Assembly (NCBI RefSeq): GCF_000150275.1
Contig: NW_002060945.1
Span: 6,073,246-6,137,245 of the forward strand
Direction: 5' to 3'
Length of the DNA: 64,000 bases
From: Trichoplax adhaerens
Taxonomy: Eukaryota > Placozoa > Uniplacotomia > Trichoplacea > Trichoplacidae
How positions within the stretch are numbered: the stretch's first letter is position 1; every line of letters begins with the position of its first letter. The position numbers and the translations under genes were made by a program. The notes beneath the pieces were generated by a model. That model was given only the letters and a program-made list of their open reading frames with translations, ran no database searches and had not been told where the DNA came from. Below, in pieces: positions 62,701 to 64,000 of this stretch.

Positions 62701-64000
62701 TAAAGCTCATAATCTGAAGGTTAACTGATTTAGATTAATATTGCATAATTGGATAAAAGAATATCACATAAATAAATTTAAATATGATTATGATCGTAGA
62801 TGATAAAGTTTTCTAAGTCGGCTGTTGTACGGATCGGTGTCGAACCAAAGGACCCCTCTAATTTGCCAAAACTTGTAGAAGGACTTAAACTTCTTGCAAA
62901 ATCCGATCCTACGATTCAGGTAGTTTCTATTTTTATCCTGTAGGGCACCATTATAAGTTACTCTGGTTAAAATAATATATTCTGTATCATGATATTATGA
63001 TCGTGATTTTATTCTGGTTACTTTTTTAGTGCATTATTGAAGAAAACGGCGCTCATGTTGTCACTGGTAGTGGAGAATCGCATTTAGATACTAGCTTGAA
63101 AGAGTTAGAGAAGGACTATGCTGGCATTCCGATCAAAGTATAAAATTACCATTTAATTTTTATGATTGATTACGACTGCATTGCCAAAGCTGGTGTAATT
63201 TATGCCTTTATAGAAATCTGCTATAACAGTATCGTATAAGGAAACAGTTAGCAGCAAATCAAGTCAGACGTGTTTATCTAAATCTCCCAACAAACACAAT
63301 CGTCTCTTTATGACAGCGCAACCTTTCCCTGAAGGATTGGCTGAGGATGTTGAGAATGTAATTTAGCAGTTATATTAATCTATGGTGGTTGTTTTCGCTA
63401 ATTTTTTTAATATGTAATCGTATAGACGCGGATACGAGACGTAAATTCAATTCTCTACATTTATCTTGAGTGATGTATGTATTACTTATTTTATTTTTAT
63501 AGCGTAAAGTTACTCCAGAACAAGACTTCAAAGTTAGGGCTAGGTAGTTATTATGATATATGACTCTCTGCTATATAACTATGGTTGAAAAATGTTGACA
63601 TAGAGTATGTATCTTTAGATATCTAGCCGATACGTACAAATACGATGCCGGAGAAGCACGTAAGATTTGGTGTTTTGGTCCTGAAGCTAAAGGAGCCAAT
63701 TTTCTTATTGATACGTCAAAAGGTGTACAATACTTAAATGAAATTAAAGATAGTGTGGTTGTTGGTTTCCAATTGGCTACGAAAACGGTATACGCATACT
63801 TTGTAGTTCTGCTGTTGTAATATGACCAATAATCAATTCCTAATATCAATGATAATCACAAAATTTCTCGAAGGGCGTTTTGTGTGGAGAAAATGTTCGT
63901 GCTGTACGTTTTAACATCAATGATGTTACATTGCATGCTGATGCTGCTCACCGTGTTGGTGGTGAGATTATTCCAACGACTCGACGTTGTTTACATGCTT
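59729..64000 (+). CDS. eEF2-like protein with degenerate GTPase motifs; C-terminus beyond window
   Basis: Paralog of translation elongation factor 2. Exons: 59729-59731 (ATG before a GTTAGT donor), 60024-60044, 60153-60307, 60943-61127, 61305-61513, 61584-61817, 61892-61978, 62058-62246, 62322-62494, 62581-62719, 62800-62919, 63030-63137, 63214-63357, 63503-63543, 63619-63787, 63874-64000; in phase, 701 residues seen. Domains II-IV match eEF2 closely: [84 protein letters not shown]. The G domain is decayed: G1 reads A26-KTEE-GKSS instead of AHVDHGKST; switch I is about 12 residues shorter and lacks the ITIKST block; G3 is DMPTN (92-96) instead of DSPGH; G4 is DNMD (146-149) instead of NKMD. 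The frame is fully open, so this is not a simple pseudogene. The first exon is predicted from splice logic only. Confidence 0.95.
63949..63963 (+). other. Diphthamide-loop region of the eEF2-like protein
   Basis: Residues 676-697 read [20 protein letters not shown] then RR. The family consensus is [22 protein letters not shown]. The histidine that becomes diphthamide (H685) is kept, but its neighbours changed: I684 to A, the Gly at +2 to V687, and the Gln at +5 to E690. Confidence 0.9.

Noticed and set aside
60153-64000. eEF2-like locus as a dead pseudogene
   Set aside because: Fifteen splice-linked exons keep an open frame and strong similarity in domains II-IV; only the G motifs decayed, which fits a repurposed protein better than general decay.

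Overview
The window is AT-rich nuclear DNA from an animal. Genes are split into many short exons with GT/AG introns, often 60-300 bp. The proteins include metazoan families (Mint/X11 with PTB and PDZ domains, band 4.1-like EPB41L4A, strawberry notch). No transposon ORF, rRNA, tRNA or CRISPR was recognised. Compact introns, the absence of recognisable transposons and divergent but clearly metazoan proteins fit an early-branching animal, most likely a placozoan (Trichoplax-like); that is inference. I rebuilt all exon structures by hand from reading frame, splice sites, phase continuity and remembered family sequences. Boundaries may be off by a base or two where AG or GT repeats.

Layout: 38-6744 (-) purple acid phosphatase, ACP7-like, C-terminus beyond the left edge; 9419-11337 (+) ZCCHC9 zinc-knuckle protein; 12237-14828 (-) PPTC7-type PP2C phosphatase; 17533-20526 (-) unrecognised low-complexity 782-aa protein; 20.5-25.8 kb gene-free; 25781-29512 (-) single-exon strawberry notch (SBNO) protein; 29.5-30.9 kb divergent promoter region full of GTAC palindromes; 30870-38804 (+) Mint/X11 (APBA) protein with an extra Hop-like TPR domain; 38.8-48.7 kb gene-free; 48739-57789 (+) EPB41L4A in 24 exons; 59729-64000 (+) eEF2-like protein running off the right edge.

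The genes do not form one pathway. Three carry unusual protein features. (1) The eEF2-like protein keeps eEF2 domains II-IV, but its G domain has lost the G2, G3 and G4 motifs, so it is probably a GTPase-dead eEF2 paralog. Its diphthamide loop is also altered. (2) The Mint/X11 protein carries, in its N-terminal half, a TPR domain with a complete Hsp70/Hsp90 carboxylate clamp, joined in frame through every predicted splice to the PTB-PDZ-PDZ core. (3) The intronless SBNO helicase ends in a UBZ4 zinc finger preceded by a SUMO-interaction-like motif and a weaker PIP-box-like motif, a tail typical of replication-fork repair proteins. Palindromic TACTGTACAGTA-type arrays sit near several gene starts and in two of the tested promoter regions are accompanied by higher GC.
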